From positions 3,950,001 through 4,014,000 of the forward strand of contig NC_016584.1 of NCBI RefSeq assembly GCF_000235605.1: a stretch of DNA of 64,000 nt, given 5' to 3'. The position numbers were made by a program, and so were the translations under genes. Below, piece after piece: positions 18,168 through 27,692 of the stretch. The number at the start of each line of letters is the position of its first letter. Position 1 is the first letter of the stretch. This stretch comes from Desulfosporosinus orientis DSM 765. Lineage in GTDB: Bacteria > Bacillota > Desulfitobacteriia > Desulfitobacteriales > Desulfitobacteriaceae. The notes below the pieces were generated by a model. That model ran no database searches and had not been told where the DNA came from. It saw nothing but the letters and a program-made list of their open reading frames with translations.

Positions 18168-18366
18168 CGATTATTTTAGTTATTGCCCCAAAATTACATT
18201 CAGCAGTACACAAAAAACAGCCAGTACAATTATTTCCTCTAGTAATTTTAATGTGTTTGTGAAAAGGCAAATTTACTTTTGCAAGAACATCATTCTTACA
18301 GACTTGAAGGCATTTCCAGCAAGCTTTACAAAGTGATGAATCAATCATAATGTGAGCAGTATACAA
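18142..18366 (-). CDS. 2[4Fe-4S] ferredoxin-like protein
   Basis: 74 residues with two cluster motifs: CKACWKCLQVCKND and CTGCFLCTAECNFGA. It is the first gene of a two-gene unit with the DUF4405 membrane protein. The unit faces a MerR-type regulator across a promoter carrying a 13-bp inverted repeat. Confidence 0.85.
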   Translation of the reverse strand: MYTAHIMIDSSLCKACWKCLQVCKNDVLAKVNLPFHKHIKITRGNNCTGCFLCTAECNFGAITKIIDGGKKLRE

Positions 18367-18384
18367 AAAAAAACATCCCCCTCC

Positions 18385-18449
18385 ATAGTATAAAGTATAA
18401 AGTTTAACTTATTACTTTATACTATAGTTGATATTTTTGAATTGTCAAG
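18385..18449 (-). promoter_or_regulatory. Promoter of the ferredoxin unit with inverted-repeat operator
   Basis: On the minus strand TTGACA (18449-18444), 17 bp, TATAGT (18426-18421). Overlapping and following the -10 is a perfect inverted repeat ATAGTATAAAGTA (18385-18397) / TACTTTATACTAT (18413-18425) with a 15-bp spacer. It is the likely site of the divergent MerR-type regulator. Confidence 0.75.
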
Positions 18450-18483
18450 GTATGATTAAACAAAAAATGGAGTGACCTCTTAT

Positions 18484-19161
18484 ATGAAGATGGGCTTAAA
18501 AATGAAAGAAATAACTGAAAAAGCAGGCATTAATAATTCCACCGTTATTTACTACATTTCTTTAGGACTTCTGCCAGAGCCTATAAAAACTTCTAAAAAT
18601 ATGGCCTATTATCCAGATTCGTATTTAAGAATTATCCCAGTAATTCTTTATTTAAAGGAAACCCTGCATTTACCATTAGCTACTATTAAACAGCTTATCG
18701 ACAATATTGGTTACGATAAAATATCTATTAAAAATGCTCTACATTACTATGAAACATTTTTAAAATCTTTTGATTATAAAGATGATATAGTCAACTATGG
18801 TAAGGAAGAATTTATTATTAAAGCTTGTTTAGAAGATAAAGAGATTACTGAATTAGAAAGCAAAGAAATGATACTTTCTTCAGTAAAAGGATTTTATTAT
18901 TATGAAGATTTGTTAACAGCTAAAGCCTACAAAACCCTTAGGGATTACGGTATACCTTTTACAAGTATTGAACGATTAGCAGCTATTATTAAAAAATTAG
19001 TTAATGAAGTTCATGAAATATACCATGAACATGAATGGAAATTTAATGAACAAGAAGAAGTTGAATTTACGGGAATTTTACAAAAAGAACTTGATATAAT
19101 ATTTCATTATCTTATGAGTAAATATAGTCAAGCTTTATTTAAAAATGAAAGTAGTAAGTAA
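18484..19161 (+). CDS. MerR-family transcriptional regulator
   Basis: About 225 residues from the ATG at 18484, which follows TGGAG at 11 nt; an upstream GTG at 18472 is also in frame. The HTH reads MKEITEKAGINNSTVIYYIS then LGLLPEPIKTSKN, with the MerR wing. The C-terminal 150 residues are long, helical and Lys/Glu-rich without a recognisable metal motif. It is divergent from the ferredoxin/DUF4405 unit. Confidence 0.75.
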   Translation: MKMGLKMKEITEKAGINNSTVIYYISLGLLPEPIKTSKNMAYYPDSYLRIIPVILYLKETLHLPLATIKQLIDNIGYDKISIKNALHYYETFLKSFDYKDDIVNYGKEEFIIKACLEDKEITELESKEMILSSVKGFYYYEDLLTAKAYKTLRDYGIPFTSIERLAAIIKKLVNEVHEIYHEHEWKFNEQEEVEFTGILQKELDIIFHYLMSKYSQALFKNESSK

Positions 19162-19345
19162 ATCCGTCGGGATTATTCAATATTGTTTTTCTGTATAAAA
19201 AGATTAGGAAGGATTAGGTCGCCTAGTTCGCTACTCTCCCATTTTGTACAGGCAACAAACTTAAACCCAAATTGAGCTTGAGTTTATCGGTTTTATTCCA
19301 AACACTTGTAACGATTGTCTTGAAAATAAATTTCTAATTATGTTA

Positions 19346-19545
19346 CTTTGGGGAACACATCAAAGTTGCTCACTTACCGGGTTAGGATTAAAGGATCAGC
19401 TGCTCTGGATTTCAATTTAGCTTTTCCTTAAACCATTATCCCGTTAAAAGAGACTCAAGAACACAAAAAGCACCGCTTAAAACGATGCTTAATCCCCCTA
19501 GAAAAGCCAAAAAGCCCAGCATTGCTGGACTTTTATATTTGTACT
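19346..19545. repeat. Repeat copy A (related to 29129-29345 and to the ssrA 3' flank)
   Basis: Shares GGGGAACACATCAAAGTTGC with 29137 onward and continues, with decay, through the AAAGCACCGC stretch to the AAGCCCAGCATTGCTGG hairpin also found after ssrA. No intact gene is present between 19162 and 20067. Confidence 0.65.
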
Positions 19546-19555
19546 AATAATATAA

Positions 19556-19669
19556 AATGATGCATCCCAAGAAGAAATACTTTTTGCCAGAAAACACGTG
19601 ATTGAAGCACAACTGGCTCTTATTGAACACAAAAAAGCAAGCTATAAAAAAAATTTAAAGGAAGTATAA
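19556..19669 (+). pseudogene. C-terminal remnant, possibly of a MerR-type regulator
   Basis: An open frame ends in EEILFARKHVIEAQLALIEH then KKASYKKNLKEV, stop. This resembles the coiled-coil tail of MerR-family regulators. There is no start or HTH. Confidence 0.35.
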
Positions 19670-19900
19670 AATACAGTTTTCTGTATCTGTTCAATTTTAA
19701 TTTTTTCACAGATGCGCATTCCTTTCCCGAGCGTTTGAATATCTGATTATCAAAAGATAAACCTGACCACACGCCAGACTGTCGCATTCAAAATCACACC
19801 TTTGGACTTATTCCCAAGAAACGATTTTTAACGATTGTAGCAAATCGGATTCTTTACCTCAAACCGCGAAAAGCCCTTATTTACTGGATTTTTCACACAC

Positions 19901-19945
19901 TCACTTATCTACCCTTGACATCAATACCACTGTCTCAACGTGTGT
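19901..19945 (-). pseudogene. RlmD 3'-end scar 1
   Basis: Minus strand reads THVETVVLMSRVDK and stop, matching the C-terminus of RlmD at 36439-36490 (HVETVVLMSRVEK). Similarity also extends into the downstream flank. Sequence upstream of THVET is unrelated. Confidence 0.75.
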
Positions 19946-20066
19946 TTAGGCAAAGTAGTGATACTGAAGCGCGAAATATGGGTTTTGCGAAATAGTTAGA
20001 CCTCCTATAGCTATTAAAAGCAAGGGGTCGCAAGTCTTAGGTGTAAAACTTTTATACAATAAAATA

Positions 20067-20450
20067 TTATACCTCTTTCCGGTTGGAATCTTCAATGTTA
20101 CTGAACACAGTAAAAACAGTCTTTGTTATCGCTTTCATGGCTTCAATCTCTCTGGCAATAGTAATTGGGAAGTCTGATAAAGATGCTACCTTACCCAAAT
20201 ATTTAATGCCTTCCGAAAACTTCGTAATACTAATTGCAGTTGCAGAATATGGGATTGTATACGGAGCAGCTGCTCCTCCACTCGCTGTAGTTGCTGCAAT
20301 AGCTCCATATACTGTTGCCTTAAGGCTTTAGAATAATCACCAGCTGTTTCTGATAAAAGATCTTCCCATATTTGCCTTTTTTGCCCCCCGATTGATATGG
20401 ATTTCCATCTCTTACTGTTTGGGTAGGATACAATGTCATATTATACACAT
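20067..20450 (-). pseudogene. Decayed ORF of unknown family
   Basis: A minus-strand frame open from about 20312 to TAA at 20067 reads ATVYGAIAATTASGGAAAP, later EGIKYLGKVASLSDFPIT and MKAITKTVFTVFSNIEDSN. Upstream, in other frames, come YNMTLYPTQTVRDGNPY and QIWEDLLSETAGDYSKAL, implying frameshifts. The plus-strand ORF over the same bases looks like its shadow. The family is not recognised. Confidence 0.35.
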
Positions 20451-20464
20451 ATCCTTCATCGACC

Positions 20465-20608
20465 CATTCTATCCTATGGTAACAGTATAAGAAGAATGCG
20501 CATTACCTACTTCATTAATAACAGATTACCTCACAATCATCCTTCAAAAATTCATCAAGCCTCTCCCTAAACAATTTCATAATGAAGCTCAAAACAGTTC
20601 CAACCAGA
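20465..20608. repeat. Duplicate of the 3' end of the YczE-like gene (copy of 27643-27787)
   Basis: About 144 bp that differ at only about three positions from 27643-27787. It carries the last 32 codons of the YczE-like gene plus flank. Confidence 0.9.
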
Positions 20609-20724
20609 AAGTCAGAAACACCTTTAAGTTCGTTAACTTCTACTCTAATTAGAGTTCCTGGATTGTATTCAGTTGAAATGTTATTACCAGCAAATACGTT
20701 AGCTCTAAAATAAACTCTGGATCA
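20515..20724 (-). pseudogene. Chimeric remnant: unknown protein joined in frame to YczE tail
   Basis: The frame reads VYFRANVFAGNNISTEYNPG, then TLIRVEVNELKGVSDF, and passes without a break into LVGTVLSFIMKLFRERLDEF, the C-terminus of the protein at 27693-28349. No start codon exists before an upstream TGA. Confidence 0.6.
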
Positions 20725-20939
20725 TAACGGTAAGAAATAAGAAGAGCAAGACACGGAAGCTTGCAAAGATCTGTTATGTTACTGGTTTTTCCACCCAATA
20801 CCATAAGTTAAAGAACGGGAGTCTTGAAATATCGGCAACATAGGTGGCTTAAATGTAAAGGTTATGAGTAATGCAGCATGAATCAAGATTATCGAGGTTT
20901 CCTATTCAACTCCAAACAACTTGGGTCCACCCGAACATA

Positions 20940-21371
20940 TTACTTCCCGATTAATTGGCTCTCGACCTTGTAAAGGATCTCACAATCACACAACCCACCA
21001 TTCTTTCTAAACACCTCGATAATCTCGTTTATTTTTCCTCTGCTGAACTGCATCTGAATTAGAATTTGTTTGCTCAAACGGAATGTATGATCGCATGTTA
21101 ACCCTGAGAGCTTCTCATTCAACCTATAAAAGAACATTCTATGAAAAAGCAGACTTAATAGTTCACAATCCTTATTTAAACTTGCTTTCTCCTCGTTAAA
21201 AAGAAAGTCATAATCTAGTGCCGCTGTTTGCAACCCAGAGACAAGTCGAGCCTTTACTTCTTCTTTAATAAGTTTTTTATCTTTTAATACCTTAATTTCA
21301 GCAGTTGATTGTTCTTTAGGTTCTCTTCTTTTTTCTTTCTTAGACGTTCTTTTGGTATTACCTTGTGACAT
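20940..21371 (-). CDS. DUF2695-like protein
   Basis: 143 residues. The N-terminal 40 are Lys/Glu-rich. The C-terminus has CDHTFRLSKQILIQ and FRKNGGLCDCEILYKVE, the conserved CDHT...GG-CDCE pattern of DUF2695. The function is unknown; the cysteines suggest metal binding. A CCTCC stretch precedes the start. Confidence 0.5.
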   Translation of the reverse strand: MSQGNTKRTSKKEKRREPKEQSTAEIKVLKDKKLIKEEVKARLVSGLQTAALDYDFLFNEEKASLNKDCELLSLLFHRMFFYRLNEKLSGLTCDHTFRLSKQILIQMQFSRGKINEIIEVFRKNGGLCDCEILYKVESQLIGK

Positions 21372-21474
21372 TCAAACATAACCTCCTGTAGTTGGAGCTT
21401 GAATGCAGTATGTACTTAATAACATTATCTATGCAACAGTGAATCTAAACTTGAGGTGAACCAATTATCAGTTC

Positions 21475-21675
21475 GTAGTTCTCTTCAATCAAACAAAGTA
21501 TTTCATTGCTTTGATTACTAATGAGGAGCGCATTCGAGATCATATCGACCATACTTCTGTTAATTTACGGGAATCAGAGCGTTACTTAGAATTTCACCCT
21601 ACTCAAGCACATCCCTTAACAAAAGTGAATAATGGCAAAAATAACCTGACACTCCAATACTTAGGGGGCATATGA
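21475..21675 (+). pseudogene. Unidentified 3' gene remnant
   Basis: An open frame after a TGA, with no start, reads YFIALITNEERIRDHIDHTS, then VNLRESERYLEFHPTQAH and ends LQYLGGI. Its stop overlaps the ATG of a 28-codon ORF (21672-21758; MNTADKIVQSEQKMSVVMAF). It may be the debris of a two-gene operon. The family is not recognised. Confidence 0.3.
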
Positions 21676-21770
21676 ATACAGCAGACAAAATCGTTCAGTC
21701 TGAGCAGAAAATGAGCGTAGTAATGGCCTTCTTCTCCTATAAGATGCACCACAATTAAAATTCGGCGGTG

Positions 21771-23198
21771 TTACCATGTTACTTCAAAGCAATTGAAGCC
21801 ATCTTGCACATAAGCACGGCAGCTTCCCTTATGTAACTCTGCAATGCTTTTGACAATGGCCAGCCCAAGACCATTACCATGATTCTCAGTATCCACCTGA
21901 TAAAAGCTGTTCCAGATCAAATCCAGCTCTTTATCCCCCAGCAGCGGACCGGTATTGGCAATTTCCAGCCTGAACTTTTTATCTTGCTGTTCCATACAAA
22001 TACGAATAATACCGTTTTCATTGACATATTTGAAGGCATTGCCAAGCAGGTTAATAATCACCTGTCCTGATCTGAGCCTGTCTGCATAAATTTCATGGCG
22101 TGTCTCTTCATCATATTCTATATGCAGTTTCTTGTTTTCATACAGATGTTCTAACCGCTCAAGTGCATCCTCTATTAACGTGTTCACATCAAACTGCGTT
22201 TTCTCAATGGTAAATGTGCCCGATTCATAGGCAGACAAATCCAACAGGTCCTTCACCAGTTGATTCATTCTTTTAGCCTCATCGGCAATGATACCGCAGT
22301 ACTCTTCCCGTTCCTTTTCGGTTTTTGGCATATGTCGGACGAGTCCGTCGGCATACCCCAGAATGACACTGATCGGGTTTTTGAGCTCATGGGATACATC
22401 CGATACAAAACGTCTTCTCATTTTTTCCAGGCTCTTTTCTTTGGACAATTCCCGTTCAAGCTTCCGATTGACATCATTGAGATGCCCAATGGTACCGGAT
22501 AATTCATCGGCCATCAGGTTGATACTTGTCATCAGTTCACCAACTTCGTCATTCGATTTTACTTTCAGTTTTTCATCAAAATCCAGGTTGGCCATTTTAC
22601 GGGTTATATTGCCCATTCTCACAACTGGCCGGCTGAAAAAGCCGGAAACAATAAAAATAAGAACGCATCCGATCACGTATACAGCGGCAGAGGCACGCAG
22701 CATGAAGGCGGAAAACATGTTGTTGGCTTCATCCAGTATGCCCATGGCCTTGGTCATAACCAAAATGTCGCCATTTTTCAGTACATGTATGTACAACAAC
22801 CGTTGGTTATCGTCGATGGGATTTTGAATGATGTCAAAATACTCCGGATTGCCGGCATTTACTGCGGCTTCCTTCAATAAGGAACGCACCTTTTCCGGTG
22901 ACAGATTAGGACGCGCCATACCCCCCTGCCTTATGGGCAAAAATTCGGAGTTCCAGAGGCTTAAATCAGCGCCAGTCTCCCTTCTGGTTTCATCAAGCAA
23001 TTGCTGGTTATTTATGCTCCCGTAGCGTTGGGCATATAGTGCTGCTGCACGTTGCATGTTCTGATGGTTGGAATCAATATAAAACTGAGTGAAAAATACT
23101 TTATTCAGACTGAGCAGCAATATAAGAAGCAGCAGAAACACCACCGAGAAAACTATCAGAATTTTAAACCGGATACTGTTGAGCTTAAATTTTTTCAC
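21771..23198 (-). CDS. Sensor histidine kinase
   Basis: I choose GTG 23198, 8 nt after GGGGGAGA (the ORF extends to 23264 inside the upstream gene). Two transmembrane helices (IRFKILIVFSVVFLLLLI and AAVYVIGCVLIFIVSGF) bracket an extracytoplasmic sensor of about 130 residues, followed by HAMP, H-box FVSDVSHELKNPISV, N-box NLLGNAFKYVNENG and G-box NGNGLGLAIVKS. About 475 residues. It forms a two-component system with the response regulator just upstream and phosphorylates it. Confidence 0.92.
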   Translation of the reverse strand: MKKFKLNSIRFKILIVFSVVFLLLLILLLSLNKVFFTQFYIDSNHQNMQRAAALYAQRYGSINNQQLLDETRRETGADLSLWNSEFLPIRQGGMARPNLSPEKVRSLLKEAAVNAGNPEYFDIIQNPIDDNQRLLYIHVLKNGDILVMTKAMGILDEANNMFSAFMLRASAAVYVIGCVLIFIVSGFFSRPVVRMGNITRKMANLDFDEKLKVKSNDEVGELMTSINLMADELSGTIGHLNDVNRKLERELSKEKSLEKMRRRFVSDVSHELKNPISVILGYADGLVRHMPKTEKEREEYCGIIADEAKRMNQLVKDLLDLSAYESGTFTIEKTQFDVNTLIEDALERLEHLYENKKLHIEYDEETRHEIYADRLRSGQVIINLLGNAFKYVNENGIIRICMEQQDKKFRLEIANTGPLLGDKELDLIWNSFYQVDTENHGNGLGLAIVKSIAELHKGSCRAYVQDGFNCFEVTW

Positions 23199-23229
23199 AC
23201 GCTTTCTCTCCCCCTTACGATGTTTTGCT

Positions 23230-23898
23230 TTACTTCGTCTCCTCAAAACGATATCCGGTTCCACGAATGGTTTTTATGTATTCGCTGCAGGACCCGAGCT
23301 TGGCCCTGAGTGTCTTGACATGTGTATCCACCGTTCTAGGGTCACCTTCATAGTCATATCCCCAGATTCTGTCCAGTAGGCGGTTTCTGTCCAATGTGAT
23401 ATTCTTGTATCGGATGAACAATTCCAGCAGCTCAAATTCCTTCAATGTCAGTTCAACGTTCTTACCTTGGATAAATGCAGTTTTGTTGGTACTGTCCACT
23501 TCCAGATCGCTGATTTTCACAATTTCCGAAGAAAAGCGTCTGTTTTTGCGCAAACAGGATCTGACACGTGCTGTCAGCACTTCGTAGCTGAAGGGTTTTG
23601 TGATATAGTCGTCGGCACCCAGTTCCAACCCCTTGATTTCATCATAGCTCTCGTCCAGCGCTGTCAAAAAAACAACCGGTGCATCGGTTATCTCCCTTAT
23701 TTCTCCGATGGCTTCAAATCCGCTCATTTTGGGCATTCGGACATCCAAAAGCACCAGATCCACATCGGGATGATCCACCAATTTGGCAATGCCGTCTTCA
23801 CCATCTGCTCCTTCAACAACTTCATATCCCTCATTCTTCAAGGAATCGCGCAGCAGTCTGCGCATATTTTTATCATCATCAATCACCATTATTTTCAT
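23230..23898 (-). CDS. OmpR/PhoB-family response regulator
   Basis: Start at MKIMVIDDDKNMRRLL (ATG 23898, after AGAGGT). The receiver has the acidic pocket DDD, the phospho-Asp in VLLDVRMPKMSG and KPFSYEV. The winged-helix ends DPRTVDTHVKTLRAKLG. It is about 30 bp from the kinase gene. It lies 150 bp downstream of the DUF1566 lipoprotein on the same strand, with a hairpin between, so it may have its own promoter. Confidence 0.92.
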   Translation of the reverse strand: MKIMVIDDDKNMRRLLRDSLKNEGYEVVEGADGEDGIAKLVDHPDVDLVLLDVRMPKMSGFEAIGEIREITDAPVVFLTALDESYDEIKGLELGADDYITKPFSYEVLTARVRSCLRKNRRFSSEIVKISDLEVDSTNKTAFIQGKNVELTLKEFELLELFIRYKNITLDRNRLLDRIWGYDYEGDPRTVDTHVKTLRAKLGSCSEYIKTIRGTGYRFEETK

Positions 23899-23963
23899 GA
23901 TTATACCTCTTTTACATGTTATATCATTAAACAGCCAGTCATTCATCATTAAACATAGGGTGA

Positions 23964-23992
23964 GCCGATATCCCTTCAATGAGGATATCGGC
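23964..23992. repeat. 10-bp hairpin between DUF1566 and response-regulator genes
   Basis: GCCGATATCC / GGATATCGGC with a 9-base loop and no clear T-run. It could be a weak terminator or a processing site. Confidence 0.5.
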
Positions 23993-24048
23993 TTTATCAG
24001 CGGAAATGTTCAGTTAAACATCTGTAAGAGCGCCTGCGACACAATCGT

Positions 24049-25440
24049 TCAGTCTGCTATCCGTACAGCCCGCACATAATTGAAAACAGTACGTACATCT
24101 CCCTGGGGGCCATTGCCCGCTGAAGGATAGTCAGATTCATTTCCGGTTTTAGGATCACTTCGCTGCGCACCAGCACCATGTACGTCCATTATGACGCCGT
24201 TCATCTCACCCAGGGCTTCCCCGAATGCCACATAGGCGGCAAACATCCCGTTCTGGTGCCCATCAAGATGGGTTGTAGATGACCAGAAGTAAGGGAAATC
24301 GGTTGAACCGTCCATGGCCTGTATGGACGTTACCTGGAATACTGGGTCTAATGCAGCGGAACCGGTAGTGTCCGGTGATCGGGAATAGTCCACAATGCTT
24401 TGTAGTTCCTTTACATCCGGCAGTTTCCAATCGTCGTATCCGGCGTATTCCAGATTTTCGGCCCATGTCAGGGCATCATCCCAATCAATGGCTCCGTTGT
24501 CCATGAGTGCACCACTGTCATATTTCATCCACATGAGGCCTGTAGCAAGGTCAGTCACGGTGCCGTCACCGTTGTCGACGAAATTATTCAAGCCATAATT
24601 AGATTCTCCCCTCACTAGCATCACATAGAAGGTTTTAGTGATAGGATATCCTTTGATGCGGCCATCGGCAAAGTTCACACCGAACATGGTGGTATTGCCG
24701 TTCATGGTATCAGATTCGTAAATAGTGCTGGTGGCATACTGGGAGTCGATAACCCGCTCACCGGTTTCATCACCGTAATGAAACACAAAATAGTCGGTGT
24801 TTAGAAAAGGCTTGCTTCCTGTTTCGCCGGAAAAGTCAATGAGCGAATATAATTCCTTGATGGTCGGGAGCCGCCAATCCGTATATCCGGCCAATTCAAA
24901 ATAATCCAGCATATCCACTGCTTGAGCCCAAGTCATTTTTTCACCGGGATCCTGCTGCCACATCAATCCCGTTACATTATCGGTTACGGTTCCATCCCTG
25001 TTATCGGTGAAGCTCATGGTATGAGTGGTATACGTTGCATCCTGACCGTAGAACTTTTCACCTGCGGCGGGTTCTTTTATGGAACCGGTGTTTGACCAGA
25101 ATGATGTTTGTCCGGTATCTGCTATGGGGTACGTACCATTCAATGTACTGGTATCTACATCCTGAACCATTGCATCTTCTATAGCATTGGCCTCTGCAAT
25201 GGTGTAGGGCATTTTCAGGGGCTTCGCTCCGTTATTTAAAGGCGCATCCGTCTCTCCCTGAGGGTTATTTGGGGGTAAAGGTTGTAAGTTGGGACCTTGT
25301 CCTCCCGGCGATGCCTCTTGAAGCGGTGGCTGAAGCTGAGGAGCTGTATTGCAATATGCATTGCTGCAGGCCATCATTGAAAAGCTGAGTAACACTACCA
25401 AGGAAATAATCATAATGATTTTTCTTCTAAATCCAAACAT
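24049..25440 (-). CDS. Lipoprotein with two DUF1566 (Lcl C-terminal-like) domains
   Basis: ATG 25440 (MFGFRRKII...) begins a signal peptide ending LLSFSMMAC, a likely lipobox. A Pro-rich linker ([16 protein letters not shown]) leads to two repeats, each with a DGTVTD...TGLMW motif and a [10 protein letters not shown] or [13 protein letters not shown] motif, the DUF1566 signature. Lcl-type domains bind glycosaminoglycans or surface polymers. It follows the diguanylate cyclase by 1 bp, so the pair is co-translated, which suggests a c-di-GMP-linked surface function. Confidence 0.85.
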   Translation of the reverse strand: MFGFRRKIIMIISLVVLLSFSMMACSNAYCNTAPQLQPPLQEASPGGQGPNLQPLPPNNPQGETDAPLNNGAKPLKMPYTIAEANAIEDAMVQDVDTSTLNGTYPIADTGQTSFWSNTGSIKEPAAGEKFYGQDATYTTHTMSFTDNRDGTVTDNVTGLMWQQDPGEKMTWAQAVDMLDYFELAGYTDWRLPTIKELYSLIDFSGETGSKPFLNTDYFVFHYGDETGERVIDSQYATSTIYESDTMNGNTTMFGVNFADGRIKGYPITKTFYVMLVRGESNYGLNNFVDNGDGTVTDLATGLMWMKYDSGALMDNGAIDWDDALTWAENLEYAGYDDWKLPDVKELQSIVDYSRSPDTTGSAALDPVFQVTSIQAMDGSTDFPYFWSSTTHLDGHQNGMFAAYVAFGEALGEMNGVIMDVHGAGAQRSDPKTGNESDYPSAGNGPQGDVRTVFNYVRAVRIAD

Positions 25441-25441
25441 G

Positions 25442-26191
25442 TTAATCCCTTCCTTTCCAAACGGCTCCGATAACGGACGGGTCATAAACCACCGCTTTGT
25501 TTTTGCCTGTTTGTTTCGCAATTTTGAGCGCTTTGTCTGCGCCGCAGATTATTTCGTCCATCGTGATCGTACTGTTTTTTCGGATGGTAATATATCCGAA
25601 GCTGGCGGATAAGTGCAGAGAATTACCAAAACACGGCATCGTAATAGATTCAATGCTCTTGCGGATGCGTGCAATGATATCCTTTCCGTTACTTTCCGAT
25701 GTATCGGGTAGAATGATAATGAATTCTTCACCGCCATATCGCCCAATGATGTCATAAGATCGCAATTTGGATCTCATGGTATGTGCAATCTTCTTCAGAC
25801 AGATATCCCCGATCTGATGGCCATATCTATCATTGAGCGATTTGAAGTCGTCCACATCCACTAGGGCAACTACTGTTTCATGATCTTCATTGCGTATTCT
25901 GTCAATTTCAAGACGAAGTGCCTCCAACAGGAATCTGCGGGTGTGAACCCCCGTCAATACATCATATTTGCAAAGCTTATGAAGCTCCATGTTCTTCTTT
26001 TTGAGCTGCCGATTGCATTGCAGCAATTCTCCAACCATACCGACAAGTTCCTTATGATGTTTCACCAGTTCTCTGTAGCGTTCATGAAGTTCGGACTCCG
26101 GTATAGCAAGATGATCTGCTAAAAATTCATATTGTATTAATTGGTTTCTGCTTTTTTGTATGATGGAGTCTATCTGATGCAAATAGTCCAT
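25442..26191 (-). CDS. Diguanylate cyclase (GGDEF)
   Basis: 249 residues. An N-terminal helical/coiled-coil region (about 1-75) is followed by a GGDEF domain with the active site GGEEF at 153-157 and an intact product-inhibition I-site RSYD at 144-147, exactly five residues upstream. It should make c-di-GMP from two GTP. It is soluble, with no transmembrane segment. It is the first gene of a minus-strand run: cyclase, DUF1566 lipoprotein, response regulator, kinase. Confidence 0.92.
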   Translation of the reverse strand: MDYLHQIDSIIQKSRNQLIQYEFLADHLAIPESELHERYRELVKHHKELVGMVGELLQCNRQLKKKNMELHKLCKYDVLTGVHTRRFLLEALRLEIDRIRNEDHETVVALVDVDDFKSLNDRYGHQIGDICLKKIAHTMRSKLRSYDIIGRYGGEEFIIILPDTSESNGKDIIARIRKSIESITMPCFGNSLHLSASFGYITIRKNSTITMDEIICGADKALKIAKQTGKNKAVVYDPSVIGAVWKGRD

Positions 26192-26296
26192 TCCTGCACC
26201 TCCCCGTACATTTTTTTCTTCTTTCCGATACCATCATATCTCCTGTTTGTGAAATGAATGTGAAGTGCTGTTAACTTATTGACTTGTTATTTCATA

Positions 26297-26329
26297 ACAA
26301 AAAACCGCATGATTTAATTCTCATGCGGG
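26297..26329 (-). terminator. Rho-independent terminator
   Basis: On the minus strand CCGCATGA, eight bases, TCATGCGG and six T. It lies about 230 bp beyond the 3' end of the MBL gene (26558). No gene is visible in 26192-26557. Confidence 0.75.
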
Positions 26330-26557
26330 TTGCTCCCTTATCATCACTTTCCTTGTTTTCGTTATTATATGCCTCAACATATTTCCATTCTATTGGAAAA
26401 AGGATTTTTCGCCCGTCTTTATGCACGCCTTAAATCAAAGCATCAACCGACGTGCAATTGCTTCCCCTTGTTGAATTCAACTCGTTGAGGTGGTCAACAT
26501 CACTGACTGCTTCATCACATCCCAGAGCATTTCTATCACAGATTGTTTTTGTTGCTT

Positions 26558-27262
26558 TTATAAATTGCCCGAAATAAGAATCCCACCATGGTAGCAATAA
26601 TAAGCCTTTGCTTTAAATGACAATAATTTTTCCATAGATTTTGTTGCTTGTTCAATATCCAAAGTAAACTGAGGGTTTGCAATTACCGTCTTACCACCCT
26701 CCAGCGCAATTGCGTCACCCGTTATAATAATCGAATCCTTTTCCATAAAAAGCGAAATATGGCCGGGAGTATGACCTGGTGTCGCAAGAATACCACATCC
26801 TTCACACCAATCCATATGATCTCCGTCATGCAGAAAAGAATCTACCTCAACTGGCTCAACCCGACGCAGCATATCACAAAACGCCTTCCCAAAATTCTGC
26901 TGTTCGGGTGGAAGTGTTTTCTGCATTTCTTCTGCTTGACGCAAACGCAGCGGTTTTTCCTGAGCGGAAATGAAGGGTGCCTCTACAGCAGAAGCATATA
27001 TTTTCATATTCGGGTTTATCCTTTTGAGGGCGGCAGCCGCACCCATATGGTCATGATCATGATGGGTCAGCACAAGGCCGGTTAATTGGCTTACCGACAA
27101 TCCGTGTTTTAGAAGCTCCTTTTCTAGGGTGGGGAGTGCCCCAATAAAACCACAATCTACAAGAATAATGTTTTGCTTATCCCAAAGCAAGGTTGGATAA
27201 ACCGTATTCTCAGTATTGCCAAATGGCATGGTTATTGGAAGGCTTAAAATCTTGTATTCCAT
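26558..27262 (-). CDS. MBL-fold metallohydrolase
   Basis: Start at MEYKILSLPITMPFG (ATG 27262; AGGAG upstream), since upstream codons of the longer ORF have no family similarity. Zinc ligands are in LTHHDHDHMG, in TPGHTPGHISL, in the Asp of IITGDAI and in the His of YYCYHGG. It is a metallo-beta-lactamase-fold hydrolase of the glyoxalase-II-like type with unknown substrate. Confidence 0.85.
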   Translation of the reverse strand: MEYKILSLPITMPFGNTENTVYPTLLWDKQNIILVDCGFIGALPTLEKELLKHGLSVSQLTGLVLTHHDHDHMGAAAALKRINPNMKIYASAVEAPFISAQEKPLRLRQAEEMQKTLPPEQQNFGKAFCDMLRRVEPVEVDSFLHDGDHMDWCEGCGILATPGHTPGHISLFMEKDSIIITGDAIALEGGKTVIANPQFTLDIEQATKSMEKLLSFKAKAYYCYHGGILISGNL

Positions 27263-27512
27263 AATAATCTGATTTCTCCTATATCTCTGATAGCAAATGA
27301 TATGTGGTCTAAAATTGCTTTTTAGCTCATTTTTAGCCCAAAAATCCTTATACAAAATGAGGCATTACACCCGACATTTAATCCGTTCTGTCACAAGGAA
27401 AAACGCTTGTTTTGACTTGTTTCCTTAAAGCGAAAAATCAGCATATTATTAGCAGTGATTTTCAAACACTAAATCACGCAAACCTTGATATATAAGGCGT
27501 TTTTCGCCCCAG

Positions 27513-27564
27513 TTATTTCACCCTTGTTATCAATACCACGCACTCAACGTGTTGCGTCCACGGA
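27513..27564 (-). pseudogene. RlmD 3'-end scar 2
   Basis: Minus strand reads FPWTQHVECVVLITRVK and stop, the C-terminus of an RlmD/RumA protein with its preceding FPWT motif. Downstream flank (27400-27510) also resembles the flank of intact rlmD (TTTTGACTTGTTTCCTTAAA against TTTTGACATGTTCCCTCAAA at 36352). Confidence 0.8.
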
Positions 27565-27692
27565 AAAATACCCTTTCAAGAAAACATAAGAGTGATTTGT
27601 TATTCTAAAACGCTATTAATCTAATAAGTACTACGATTATTTCATTCTATCCTATGGTAACAATATAAGAAGAATGCACATTACCTACTTCA

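Noticed and set aside
20083-20331. Plus-strand 82-codon ORF with hydrophobic stretches
   Set aside because: It starts at a TTG without a convincing RBS, and the opposite strand reads more naturally as a decayed protein over the same bases.
22288-22827. 179-codon plus-strand ORF
   Set aside because: Fully inside the histidine kinase gene on the other strand; no RBS and no family similarity.
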